Assembly (NCBI GenBank): GCA_029706075.1
Contig: JAINUG010000131.1
Span: 2,108,001 to 2,172,000, forward strand
Reading direction: 5' to 3'
Length of the DNA stretch: 64,000 nt
Source of the DNA: Aldrovandia affinis
Taxonomy: Eukaryota; Chordata; Actinopteri; Notacanthiformes; Halosauridae
The first letter of the stretch is position 1; each line of letters begins with the position of its first letter. Both the position numbers and the translations under genes were made by a program. This document shows, piece by piece, positions 23,758 to 34,394 of this stretch. The notes beneath the pieces are model-generated. The model was given only the letters and a program-made list of their open reading frames with translations. It searched no databases and was not told the DNA's origin.

Positions 23758-24962
23758 GAGAGCCAACATGGTCATGCCTAACAAACCTCCTGGACTTTTT
23801 TGAAGAGGCTACAAAGTGTGTTGACCTGAACCAGGCTTATGATATTATATATTTGGACTTTCAGAAAGCATTTGGCAAGGTACCACATGAGAGCTCATTG
23901 CTAAAATGAATTCAGTAGTAATTGCAGGAGTAGTTTCAGAGTGGGTTCATAATTGGCTGCAAGGGCGAATACAAAGAGTAACAGTAGATGGTGCCGTATC
24001 TGACCTCGGTGCTGTGGGCAGTGGTGTCCCGGAGGGATCGGTGGTGGAACCTCTGCTCTTCCTTATTGACATAAATGATCTTGATATGGACGTTAGTAGC
24101 AAAATAGTAAAATTTGCAGATGATACTAAACTTGGGGGTTTCGCAAACAGTTTGGAATCGACTAAAGTCATCCAAAATGATTTAAACAAAATCCAAAAAT
24201 GGGCAGATACATGACAGATGGCATTCAATATTGCTAAATGTAAAGTTATGCATGTGGGAAATAAAAACATTAGACAGGAGTATTTTATGGGAGGAGAAAG
24301 GTTAGTAGGTGTTCAATTTGAAAAAGACTTGGGAATTGTAGTTGATCAAAGCCTATCTGCATCAAAGCAGTCTGCTACAGCAGTGAAAAAAGCCAACAGG
24401 ATGCTGGGATACATAGCAAAAAGTATTGAGTATAAATCAAAGGATGTTATATTAATGTTATGTAATGCCTTTGTCAGACCTCACTTAGAATTCTGTGCGC
24501 AGTTCTGGGCACCACACTAGAAGAAAGATATAGAAGCTCTTGAAAAAGTCCAAAGAAGGGCAACTAAACTGATACCTGGTATGAAAGGTAAAAGTTATGA
24601 TGATAGACTTAAGGCACTCAATATATTTAAGCTTAGCAAACGGAGACTTAGGGGGGATTTGATTAAGGTTTTTAAATTCCTAAAAGGGATTAACAAAGTG
24701 AAATACCAAAGATTTTTTAAGATAAGTGGGGTCAGCAGAACAAGAGGCCACAGGTGGAAATTAGTTAAAGGCAAATTCCGCACAGATATTAGGAAGTTTT
24801 TCTTTACACAGAGAGTTGTCAATGCCTGGAACAGCTTGCCAGGTTGGGTAGTAGAGGCAGAAACACATGGCCTATTCAAGTCCAGGCTAGATGTACTGTA
24901 GTACTAGATACTCTTTAGATTAGGACATGATGAGCCTAGATGGGCTGAACGGCCCGTCTACC
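23758..24962 (+). pseudogene. CR1-like LINE, reverse-transcriptase half
   Basis: The + strand reads a broken RT start, then VPEGSVVEPLLFLIDINDLD (family [12 protein letters not shown]), KFADDTKLGG with the catalytic FADD, KCKVMHVGNKN, AVKKANRMLGY, EALEKVQRRATKLIPGMKGK and RKFFFTQRVVNAWNSLPG. The CR1 3' end GATGAGCCTAGATGGGC.GAACGGCC closes it at about 24962. Stops at 24212 (after WADT) and 24518 break the frame. It is a close relative of the CR1 at 35232-42090. Confidence 0.88.
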
Positions 24963-25577
24963 ATGGTGGTACATACAGTTAGAGAATTTATGCAAAAGTA
25001 CTTCTGCTAAATCATATTTTTTTCAGAAAGTGTAAAACTGAATTCACACAAATAATATTAATAAAAATCACTATCACTATGAATGATAGAGGTTTAAGAG
25101 GTTCAGAGGCTTTGTCCCCTGAAAATCTTTAAACTTGTTATCATTAAATAGTTACAATTTTGCCTTGATAAATAACCTGTTTTGTATTCAAATTAAATAG
25201 AAAGCATTGTAATTTCATTATTTTGTTACGTTTTTAGGTCTTTGGTGATCATTTATACGTTTTGTGAATCCATTATTGGTTATGAAAAAAGTTTATTTGG
25301 GCATTACTCTAAATCCCTTATACAAAGAGAATTTGTCTGTTGCTCCAATGCCATCATACCAGGAAAAAATCACCTTCAGTATTTTTTTCCATGACGTTGA
25401 ACTTGCTTTTAATCTGGACACTTCAGGAGACTAAACTGTAATGTACCAATGTGGAGGTTCTTTGATCAATTTGGTTGAATTTATTTTTATTTGATTGACT
25501 TGGAAAAGTTTGTTTGTCCAAGACTGCCCTCTAGTGTTATGTATTAATTCCTACAATTAGGTGTCAATTGACAAAAA
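24963..25577. other. Non-coding stretch
   Basis: AT-rich, with no gene or repeat recognised. Confidence 0.5.
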
Positions 25578-25733
25578 CATTTTTCAGTTTTTGGTAACCT
25601 AAACTTTTTTTTAACCTCTGGCAGTTTACCATTTACCTTTGTACCATTTCAGTTTATTTACTGGACTTGAACTTCTTACATTTCAGTAAAAACTGGAAAA
25701 ATGGGGGTGTTTTAAAACTTTTGACCCGTAGTG
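25578..25733 (-). repeat. Tc1-type terminal repeat fragment, reverse of 15801-15950
   Basis: The reverse complement of the CACTACTGGTCAAAAGTTTT end unit, ending AACTTTTGACCCGTAGTG at 25733 and followed by a TATA-rich run. Confidence 0.75.
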
Positions 25734-25857
25734 TATATATACTGTATATATATATCACTGATTCTTGAGAGTCGGGACATTACATTATATTACATTACAT
25801 TGATTATAAAAATTCACAACAGAAAACCTACCCTCACTGGACCATATCTCCACAGTC

Positions 25858-25881
25858 ATTGACATTGACATTGACATTGAC
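25858..25881 (+). repeat. (TTGACA)n microsatellite, about 4 units
   Basis: Four perfect 6-bp units lie near the left end of the CACTG element. Confidence 0.85.
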
Positions 25882-26414
25882 AAAACATGTCCTACAGGGA
25901 AAAGTCTTCTTTATGTTAAAAACCAAGGACATTTGAACAAAAGACATACCTAAAAAGTTTAATCCAAAGGAACTGTGTATACCCACAACATTATTTTCAT
26001 ATCTAATATATAATTTCAATTAAATTAGTCTACATGTCTGCTCTGTACCTGGAAATCACCGTGTCCTCAGCAGGAAATCACAATTTAAAACTGCCCAAAA
26101 ATGTGTTAAATATTCTTAAAATGTGTAAATATAACTATCATTTAAATGGAAACAATATGTATTATATGAAACAAGACATATCATGAAGTTTAACACATAT
26201 TTTCTGTAAATATTTGCTATCAAAATTGTGTCCTCAATTTCTGTCACCACCATCACATTTTTGTATAATCCTGAATAAATCAGGAAATTACAAGGGCAGT
26301 CAGGTCGGTAGGTCGAAGAGGAAGTTGCATAGGCACTGTCTTGCAAATTCTAGCTCCATTTCAGGAAGGAAGTGTTTTTTTTAGGTCTGACTGCTGTGGC
26401 CCAGCTGTTTAGGA

Positions 26415-27130
26415 ATGCCAGGGTCGAGGGAGAGCAGTGAGATGGAGGAAGAGGTAGGTGAGCTTGGAGGTTGGACGAAGGTCGTAAAAAAGAAACGATA
26501 AACTAGTGAGTGTAGTATTAGTGGGCAGGGTTCTGATGAGGGAGGTTTTAGGAAGAGTGTGAAGGTAACGGGTGAAGGATTTGTGGTGAACGTTCGCTTC
26601 ACTAAAAAGGGTGAGGGTCCGGGGAAGATAAATCCTTTTCAGCTGACTGAGGCTTTGAAGTCTGCTGTTGGGCAATTAGCGCATGCAAAGGCACTAGCGA
26701 GTGGCTCACTTCAGGTGACTTGTCGGACGGTTGCTCAGCGAGAGATAATTTTGAAATTGACGTGGCTTGGGGATTGGTCTGTTGAATGTTATGTACCTGG
26801 AGAGAATGCTGCTGTGAAGGGAGTCATTCATGGGGTGCCAATTGATGTAACTATGGATGACTTCAGGAAGAACATCGGTGATGCTAGTGTGTCGGAGGCG
26901 GTTCGCGGTGCTGCTAACTTTTGATGAAGTTTCGCTTCCGTCTCGGGTTTTTCTGGGATGTATTCGTTATCAGGTGCGTGGGTATGTTCGCCCTCCTTTA
27001 CGATGTTTTAATTGTCAGCACTTTGGACACATTGCAGCTGTCTGTAGTGGTGTGCGGAGGTGTGGGAAATGTGTTGGAGACCATGAGTTTATGTAATGGT
27101 TCGGCGGGACAGACCTCATGGTAGAGGTGG
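26415..27130 (+). pseudogene. I-type LINE ORF1 (gag-like, CCHC zinc knuckle)
   Basis: The start chosen is ATG 26415 (MPGSRESSEMEEEVGEL). After an early stop the frame continues through VTGEGFVVNVRFTKKGEG to about 26920. It then shifts, and a second frame carries VSLPSRVFLGCIRYQVRGYV and the knuckle CFNCQHFGHIAAVC (C-x2-C-x4-H-x4-C), followed by RCGKCVGDHEF. In the family ORF1 binds element RNA. At least one stop and one frameshift inactivate it. Confidence 0.8.
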
Positions 27131-27620
27131 GGGATGTGCTATTTTTATCAAGGAGGGTATTCATCATAGGGTTCTCCCATTGTCTGGTGAATTAGAGGCT
27201 TTGACTGTGGAGATATGGTCCAGTGAGGGTAGGTTTTCTGTTGTGAATTTTTATAATCTCTGTATTCCTTTGACTATTGAAGGTTTGGCGGGTGTGGTGA
27301 GTGGAGTTACATCTCCGATGGTCTGGGTTGGGAATTTTAATGTGCTCAATCCACTGTGGGGAAGCACGGTTTTAGATAGGAATGGAAGGGTTGTGGAGGA
27401 GTTTATGGATCAACATGGGCTTGTCTGTTTGAATGATGGGAGGGCTACTAGGTTTCAGGTGGGGAAAAATTCAGAGTCATGTTTGGACAAGACGTTTGCT
27501 TCTGGTGTGCTGGCTTGTAAGGTGGAGTGGGATGTGCCTGGGTCCCATACTATTGGCAGTGACCATTTTCCGGTCTTGAGTAAGTGGGGCAGAGGTCTTC
27601 TGTTGGAGGTTGTAGTGTAG
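27131..27620 (+). pseudogene. I-type LINE ORF2, AP-endonuclease part
   Basis: The frame open from 27096 to 27620 contains GRGGGCAIFIKEG, MVWVGNFNVLNPLWGS (family GDFNAHNPLWGS, so the catalytic aspartate reads N here) and HTIGSDHFPV, which keeps the SDH motif. The endonuclease nicks target DNA to prime reverse transcription. The front of the domain is missing or lies in another frame. The frame stops at 27618, before the RT. Confidence 0.75.
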
Positions 27621-27699
27621 TTGTAGTTGTAGGTTGTAGTGTTGAAGTGTGATAAGCCCAGTATTATTTAATGTCATAATCAATTAGAGGTTGGTTTGG

Positions 27700-28486
27700 G
27701 CTTTGGGTTCTCATTATATGCAGATGATGGTGCTCTGTGAAAGAGGGGGAAGAATGTGAGGTACGTGGTGAAGCAACTGCAGCGTGTCCTGGGTGTTGTG
27801 GAGTGGTGGTCAGCATTGTGGGGCCTCAAGATTTCAATGGCAAAAACTAAGTTTGTTGTTTTTGGTAGGAGGCAGAAGTTGGGGCCTGTAGCTCTGTCCC
27901 TGTATGTATTGCCATTAGAGAGGGTGCAGGTATATCAGTTTTTAGGCATGTGGTTTGACGAGAGACTGACATGGGGACTCATATTGATAAGATGGTGGCT
28001 AGATGTTCTAAAATTATGAATCTCATGCGGTGCTTGGCTGGGAGTCATTGGGGTGCTGAGAGGGATGCATTGGTGTGCATATATCGGGCCATGATCCGCT
28101 CTGTGATGGACTATGGGTGTCAAGCCTATGGGTCGGCGGCTGTGTCCTCCTTGAGGAGACTGGATATTGTGCAGGCTGCTGCATTACAATTGTGCTGTGG
28201 GGCTTTTAGGATGACGCCTATCGCGGCACTGTTGGTGGCGATGGGGGAGGTTCCTCTTCACCTCCATAGGCTAAAGCTGGGACTTAGATACTGGGCTAGG
28301 CTGAAGGGCTGTGTGACTAATTGTCTGTCCTCTGGGATTTTGGCTGACTGTGGTGGACGATCTTCTGTAAAGTTGCAGAGTGGTGTATTTCTGGTCCAGG
28401 CTTTAGGGTTGGCAGGGGATGTGGGTTTAGCTGATGTGGAGATTGGAGTCATTCTGACCTCCTGTACCACGGTGGCTTCTACCTGA
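27700..28486 (+). pseudogene. I-type LINE ORF2, rear part of reverse transcriptase
   Basis: The catalytic motif reads YADDGALW at about 27715. Next come WWSALWGLKISMAKTKFVVF, LERVQVYQFLGMWFDERLTW, then in a shifted frame DKMVARCSKIMNLMRCLAGS and YRAMIRSVMDYGCQAYGS, the thumb and connection region. RT fingers are absent, apparently by one deletion that joins endonuclease to the catalytic motif. Frameshifts near 27730 and 27975 break it further. Confidence 0.75.
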
Positions 28487-28579
28487 AGTGGAGGTGGATT
28501 TTAGAATTATGGAGTTAGTGAGGGCAGGAAATTTGGAGCTGGCACCACATGTAGTGGCTGACTCCCATCTGAGGCAGGT

Positions 28580-29290
28580 GTGGGGTTCTTCCCTCCAGGT
28601 CTATACAGATGGGTCTCGGGTGCCGGAGAGTGGAAGGGTCAGATTCGCTTTTCATATTCCGCAATTGGCTGTGGGGAAGGGGTACGTTTACCCAATGGAA
28701 TATCTATATTTACTGCAGAGCTCATGGCTATTCTGTGGGCTTTGGAGTGGGTGGAGCAGGTGCAACTTTTAAACATTGTTATTTGCTCAGACTCCGCTGC
28801 AGCTCTGAAGGCATTACAATGCAGGAGTTCGTCTGCACGTCCTGATATTTTGGTAGACTTGCTAGTGCTTTTACATCGTGTCCATAGGGCAGGGAGCCGG
28901 GTGGGACTGGTGTGGGTGCCTGCACATGTGGGGATAGTGAGAAATGAATGTGCAGCTAGGATGGCTAAGGCTTCACTAGAGTTTCCTCAGGTGGGGGTCT
29001 ATATCCCGTTGGGTAGGGGAGAGATGAAGAGTAGGATTGCGGAGGGATTGGGGATTCTCTGGCAAAAGGAGTGGGATGCAGACAGAAAGGGGAGACATTT
29101 ATATTCTATTCAGAGAGGGGTGGGGAAGGGAGGACCTACATTCAGGAGCAGGCGGGAGGGGGTATTATTAGCCAGGCTGAGGTTGGGGTATTGTGGTCTG
29201 AGGGCTGGACTGTTTGTAGTGGGTAAGCACACAAGGATGGACAATGTGGTATGTGCAAAGTACCACAAACAGTCAAACATGTGCTATTAG
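28580..29290 (+). pseudogene. I-type LINE ORF2, RNase H domain and C-terminus
   Basis: The first catalytic region is in one frame (QVYTDGSRVPESGRV, about 28595). Then GISIFTAELMAILWALEWVE (E), VICSDSAAALKALQ (D) and VGLVWVPAHVGIVRNECAA follow in the 236-codon frame. These are the D-E-D landmarks of RNase H. The C-terminal stretch has LLARLRLGYCGLR. A frame change between the first D and the E shows decay. RNase H would remove template RNA after reverse transcription. Confidence 0.8.
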
Positions 29291-30540
29291 TGCTAATTAT
29301 TCAAGGGAAGGCAGGGACATTACAGAGATTTGGCAAGCGTCGGCGTGACTTCCTTCTCTACTAAATCACTGTTGGGACCAAGTGAGAATATGTCTAAATT
29401 GTTTCAAGATGTCATGAACTTCCTTTATGCCACTGGTCTGCATACCAGGGTTCTTTGTTCTTTTTTCCTTTTTTCTAGTTTATAGTGCTGAGGATCTTCT
29501 GGACCTGTGGGGGGCAGTAATACACGTATAAGCGTTTTAATCTGCCATTAAAAAAGGAAACGAAGAAGAAGAAGAATTACAAGGGCAACTATATCCCTGA
29601 GGACCCCTTTTCTACTTCCTGCTCATGATGAATGCAACAATACCACACATAGTCTGGAAAGTTTTCCGTTTTTTTATATTTTAAATAAACAATATCGATA
29701 TTACTGCGGTCACAGCATTAACTTGTCAGCTAGGGATGGCAAGCTCGAAACTTTGAGACATTTAAAGACATTTAAAATAATTGTTTCGAAACACTGCAAG
29801 TCAACATTGGCCTCTACTGGCAGAAGCTGTCATTGCAGCCATTAATTATAAGTGTGTTTGTGACAGAGGTTTTGTTCATTTTCAAAGAAAATATGATAAT
29901 GTTTGGTCAGTTAGTATTGTTGATCAATTAAATTACTGAATTATATATGTCTAATGATGTTTTCTTTCTCTAAGAATATTACTTTTATATCCTTAATCTT
30001 AAAAACAGATTAGATAATTAAGTAATTTTGAAATTGGGGTTTTCAGAATAGTGTGAAATCAGAATAAAAATGTATCAAGTGCATTTAAATTACATATCAG
30101 AGTAACTGAACACCATTGTTGGATACTTGAGGACTTAAAAGCTTTGTTGGACTGAACAAATTAATATAAAATCCTTTTTATTATGTCTGATGGAGTTGAC
30201 ATAAATGAAGTTGAATAATGTTTAATTTGGGAAAAAGTGTATCAATAAGAAACCTGTTTCTTTACATGGTTTTGTAGCTGAGCTTAAACTTATCCATTTC
30301 AAATTCATGAAGTATTGAGAAAAAATTGGGGGAATTTAAAACATGTTTTGTCCTGACTCTCAAGAATCAGTGATATATATATAACTTGTAGACCTGTAGT
30401 CTGACTAAAAAGTGGTTTGTCTAACAGTCAGCTAGACAGAGACAGCTACATTTGGCTAGCGACTACACAAAACTACACACAAAGTAGCTATCGATAGATG
30501 ATCTCTGGAGATGAATAGCATTAATCTGGGTATAATACAA

Positions 30541-30860
30541 GTAAATGTAAAAGTGGTAAATGTAAAGTTATGTATGTGGGAAATAAAAATATGAGATGGG
30601 AGTATTTTATGTGAGGATAAATATTTGTGTGTTCAATTTGTGTGTTTGAAGTGTTCAATTTGAAAAAGACTTACAAATTGTAGTTGATCAAAGTCTATCT
30701 GCATCTAAGCAGTGTGCTAGAGCAGTGAAAAGACCACCAGGATGCTGGGATACCAAGCAAAAAGTATTGAGTATAAATCAAAGGAGGTTATATTAACGTT
30801 ATATAATGCCTTTGTCAGATCTCACTTAGAGTACTGTGTGCAGTTCTGGGTACCAAAAAA
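30541..30860 (+). pseudogene. CR1-like LINE fragment, left piece
   Basis: It is homologous to 24235-24515 (GTAAAGTTATG.ATGTGGGAAAT, then KDLQIVVDQSLSASKQCARAV-like, SIEYKSKEVILTLYNAFVRSHLEYCVQFW). The homology is interrupted at 30861 by a DNA transposon and resumes at 34286 with EVLEKVQRRATK-like sequence. Confidence 0.85.
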
Positions 30861-31129
30861 GATGTCCTCCTGAGACCCAGAAAAAAAGGGTTTTGAATTT
30901 CCTGTTCTTACACCACATAAATCTTTGGGGTGAAAAAACATGACAATAAAATAAAATAAAAGTCTAAACATATTTTTATTTTTGCTGTATAGTACTGTAT
31001 GTCCCTTGTAGAGGACATCAGGACTCTGTTATTGCAAACATGAACATATAACCATGTTTAGAGTTTTACATTTACATGTGAGCTCTGACCACAGTTAAGG
31101 TTGTAAATTTACATCTGAACTTGAGTTTT

Positions 31130-31492
31130 AGAATTTTGATTTTTCTTTCCGATTTTATCCCGTTTTTCTCCCAGTTTGGTAGCCAATTACTCCTGCTATT
31201 CTTAGTTCAATCCCCTCCCTCGTAGTTTGCTGCCGTAGCCCTGTGACCGGCAGTGACAATGGTGAAGCACTGCCTCCTCCGAGACAGCACTCATCGTGCT
31301 GTAATTCCGGCACCCAAGAACCACTCCTGTGCGCAGTGAACTGTGTCCGCTTCCCTCCCCCCTCCCTGGGGCGGACAGCCAATTGCCACCCCGGTGGCAC
31401 TCCCGGCCAGAGCCGACTCTGGCATGATGGGAATCAAACCCTGGTCGCGGTGGCCAGCGTTGGATGTTGAAACCACTAGACCACGCGAGAGG
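31130..31492 (-). repeat. tRNA-derived SINE with GGGAGAAAAACGGG tail, 15-bp target duplication
   Basis: CTGAACTTGAGTTTT flanks both sides (31115-31129 and 31493-31507). On the minus strand the head reads CTCGCGTGGTCTAGTGGTTT with a B-box GGTTTGATTCC. The tail contains ACTGGGAGAAAAACGGGAT. The body is GC-rich and about 360 bp in all. Confidence 0.9.
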
Positions 31493-31877
31493 CTGAACTT
31501 GAGTTTTTGGTGCAAGAAAGGTTCCTTCCTGAGAGAGAGAGAGAGAGAATCACAGTCTATGTCACTCGGCTAAGGTAAAGTCACAAGGTAAGGAAAATGG
31601 CCACATCTTTTAGACTACTGTAATTCAGCCCTCATTTGTGGTACTCCATGAAGTAATTTTCTTCTTTGAGATGCAGAGGTACATATAGCACTTGATGTAC
31701 GTGTTTCCACAACACTCTTCTGTTCTGCACCTGGAAGTATTGGGATTGTCCATCACCTGTGGCAAGTGTTCAGCTCCATACTTCCTCACACGTCCTCATC
31801 TGGCTGGGGCCTCCTTCTCTCGTGTGATGGAGTATAGTCCCCATCACTGGACTCTATAATTCCTCATGTGTTCCTCA

Positions 31878-33532
31878 CTCATCTGACTCGATCGGGTCGG
31901 TTTGGCTTGACTGCGTCTGCGTCAGTTCTTCTCCCAGGAGCAGTTTGAAATCAAGGTGTTGGAGAGTTTTCCTCACAGGTTGTGCCAAGGTCTGGCTGTC
32001 TTCCTTGTACTGTAACCAGGAGTTGGTAGTGGCCAGATCGATGAAGTGTAGGATTGTGCAAACAGTCCACTTCCTGGTGCAGTTGGACATTCTGTAAAAG
32101 CTCAGCATTCGATCACACAACACAAATTCTGTGACCATCTGGTGCAGGTATCCTGGCACTCTATCCCATGCACTGTGGATGCCATGAGCGCTGGTTTATA
32201 GTTGATCCACTAAGTCACAGCCAGCCCAGCAGGCCTCCTGGTCACCATTTTGGAGGGATCCTCTCTCTTTATCAGTGACATTCCTTCAGGACATTCCACT
32301 TGCAGGCAGGCCCTTTTCCAGCAATGTATCCAGCAGTTTGATCAAGGTGAAGTACAGACAAACAGACAGGGATACAAAAAGTGCCATATGCCTATGTTCA
32401 TAGGGAATCATCATCAACGCCACCAGGATCATCATCATTATCATCATCATACTTATCAAAGTACATGTGAGTTCCCCTGGAAACTGACTCAGCTAAGCGA
32501 ACAATTGCGTTTGCTCCTATTTCAAGTCATGTGTCTATGCTAATGAAGGTGTTCTTTCCCTGATAGACTTCAAAGTCCAACACGATGCCATTTGGAGCAG
32601 CAAGAGCAAACCCCTTTAATCCAGGTGGATTTAGCTTGCAGGACTGGACACCAAATGGTGAAGGGAACCAATTGCTCATCAGCGGAAACCTTTCCTGGCC
32701 TGGGGAGGTTGAGGTAGCCTTGGTGCACCTTTTTAAGAAGTGGGCTGACTTTCCAGACAGGCTTTGCTTCTTCTCTTCTTCTGTTACATCAAGATCATTA
32801 GTGATTTTGATCTTGGAAAAGCCCTTGTCATGGACGCAGCAATTATTAGCTATGTAGAATCTCCTCAGGTGTTTGTATTTAGACCTTGAGCCGGACACCT
32901 GAAGCTCTCTCTGGTTTGTGAAGTTGGATATATCCTCAAAGACTTTGTTGTCAATATGTTGCTCAAAATATCTTGATGGGGGCCAGTCTACACGGTTTAA
33001 GCAGTATTATCAACGGCATCTCTAGAGTCTTCTCAGCACAGGCATAAATCTTAAGAGATAGACAGAAATTAATAATACAGTGAATAATTCTGTCCTCTTA
33101 AACTGTCATAAAGGAATGTTACTTAAATCATCTAGAATTCATACATCTATCAACCTGATCTAAAAAGCATTTGTCAAACGTTTATGCTTTGGAGAAGCAG
33201 TACATTTGCATGATAGGTGTCACTTCATTTCATTTCCTTGTAGGTTAAGTAATGCTAAATCAAAACCCCTCAGAAGCCTACATGTTAGTTTTAACCCATA
33301 GTGGATGATGGGCCCTTTCTTCTTGAACGGTATCCTGCTCTTCCTCAGTCGATGCCTCTTCCTCTGAGCTCTCAATCTCATCCTCTGCCCCAATCACTGC
33401 CTGTGGAGCCTCATCATCTGAGTCTATGTCTGAGTCTCCCTCAGTGATTGTGTTCAGAACTCTCTCTGTCTGAGTCAGTGAGCAGTCTTCTATTGTATTG
33501 TGTAAAACATGTGAAATAAATAGTGAGCACAT
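31878..33532 (-). pseudogene. piggyBac-type transposase pseudogene
   Basis: Three blocks appear in correct order on the minus strand. An acidic N-terminus (33532-33278) contains SDIDSDDEAP and SSEEEASTEEEQ. A core piece (32898-32527) contains [34 protein letters not shown] and [12 protein letters not shown], the region around the catalytic acids in PGBD2/3-like proteins. A C-terminal piece (32159-31875) contains [20 protein letters not shown] and [18 protein letters not shown]. The pieces are separated by stops and missing sequence. The cysteine-rich C-terminal finger is not seen. Confidence 0.8.
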
Positions 33533-34285
33533 CCTTGTCCTTTACAGAAGACATACATAAACAAGATCTTTTTTTACATGAAAAAAATATTACACTGCTC
33601 TGAAAACTGAAAACTCCAAACACCTGAAATATTCACAGAATCAATCTGAATATTAAACTCACAAAACTGATAATTACACAATTACACACTTACCTTACTT
33701 CTTTCCATAAAATGTGCTAGTTGTGATGACTGCCATTTTAAAGAACCAGGAAGATAATTTTGTCAAGGTCACACCCCCACCATGTCATATAATTGAAAAG
33801 TTGTCCTCTTTCAAGTACAACAGGACTTAACACAATGGCTTGTATGGCCTCAGAGATACGTACAAATGGGGCCTCCGATAGCGTAGCGGTCGAACACACC
33901 CATATTGCCTTTTTTTTTAATGAGAGTGAGCTGCGCATCATAGTTGCGACTGTCCGCTCCAGGGGGAGGGGGTAGGGTGAGTCATCATTAACTTATTGTG
34001 AAGCGAGTAAAGGTGTCTCCAGAACATGGGTGAGCGAATTTCATCTCGAAGGAAGCGGAGTTCACTGCCCTCTGAGAATTAGCTCACCTCGTAGAGACAG
34101 GCGGCAAGTTCGTGTGGGGAGGGCAAATCAAAATAAATAGAGGGTATAATTAGCCACTTAATTTGAAAAACTGGGAAAAATCTGAAACAATTTTTAATAA
34201 TAAAAAAAAAAAGATATGGACCAAAACAATATCCCCTAGAGAGGACAAAATTAATTGCTGGGTCTCAGGAGGATAAATATATATA

Positions 34286-34394
34286 TAGAAGTTCTTGAAA
34301 AAGTTCAAAGAAGGGCAACTAAATTTGTACTTGGTATGAAAGGTAAAGGTTATGAGGATAGACTAAAGGCACTCAATCTATTAAAGCTGCGGAG
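34286..34394 (+). pseudogene. CR1-like LINE fragment, right piece
   Basis: It continues the CR1 copy of 30541-30860 past the piggyBac insertion (EVLEKVQRRATKFVLGMKGK, then YEDRLKALNLLKL). It ends where inverted CR1 sequence begins at about 34395. Confidence 0.85.

Larger units (their letters stand above)
26299..29574 (+). mobile_element. I-clade-like LINE with RNase H, internally deleted, 13-bp target duplication
   Basis: AATTACAAGGGCA flanks both sides (26286-26298 and 29575-29587), a clean target duplication. The 3' end is a (GAA)n tail. Coding order is gag-like ORF1 with a CCHC knuckle, AP-endonuclease, a remnant of reverse transcriptase, then RNase H. That domain order with a cellular-type RNase H is typical of I-group elements. 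The fingers and front palm of the RT are deleted (about 27605-27700). Confidence 0.88.
25756..30372. mobile_element. CACTG-ended DNA element, unclassified, split by an I-type LINE
   Basis: The left end is CACTGATTCTTGAGAGTCGG followed by GACA. The right end (30349-30372) is its inverted copy with one mismatch. Both sides are flanked by AT-alternating DNA that could hold an 8-bp duplication ATATATAT, though the simple sequence makes that unsure. Without the LINE (26299-29574) the element is about 1.3 kb, AT-rich and non-coding, so nonautonomous. CACTG termini occur in CMC/EnSpm elements, whereas an 8-bp duplication would point to hAT or P. I leave it unclassified. Confidence 0.7.
30866..34272 (-). 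mobile_element. piggyBac-like DNA transposon inserted in a CR1 copy
   Basis: Perfect 15-bp inverted ends CCTCCTGAGACCCAG lie at 30866-30880 and 34258-34272, exactly where CR1 homology breaks off and resumes. The interior encodes piggyBac-type transposase pieces on the minus strand. The expected TTAA flank is not visible, so the recognised repeat may sit slightly inside the true ends, or the flank has mutated. A SINE (31130-31492) is inserted within it. Confidence 0.75.

Noticed and set aside
33850..33990. tRNA-like words GCGTAGCGGTCGAACAC
   Set aside because: The spacing of A- and B-box-like words is wrong and no tail is visible, so I do not call a SINE.
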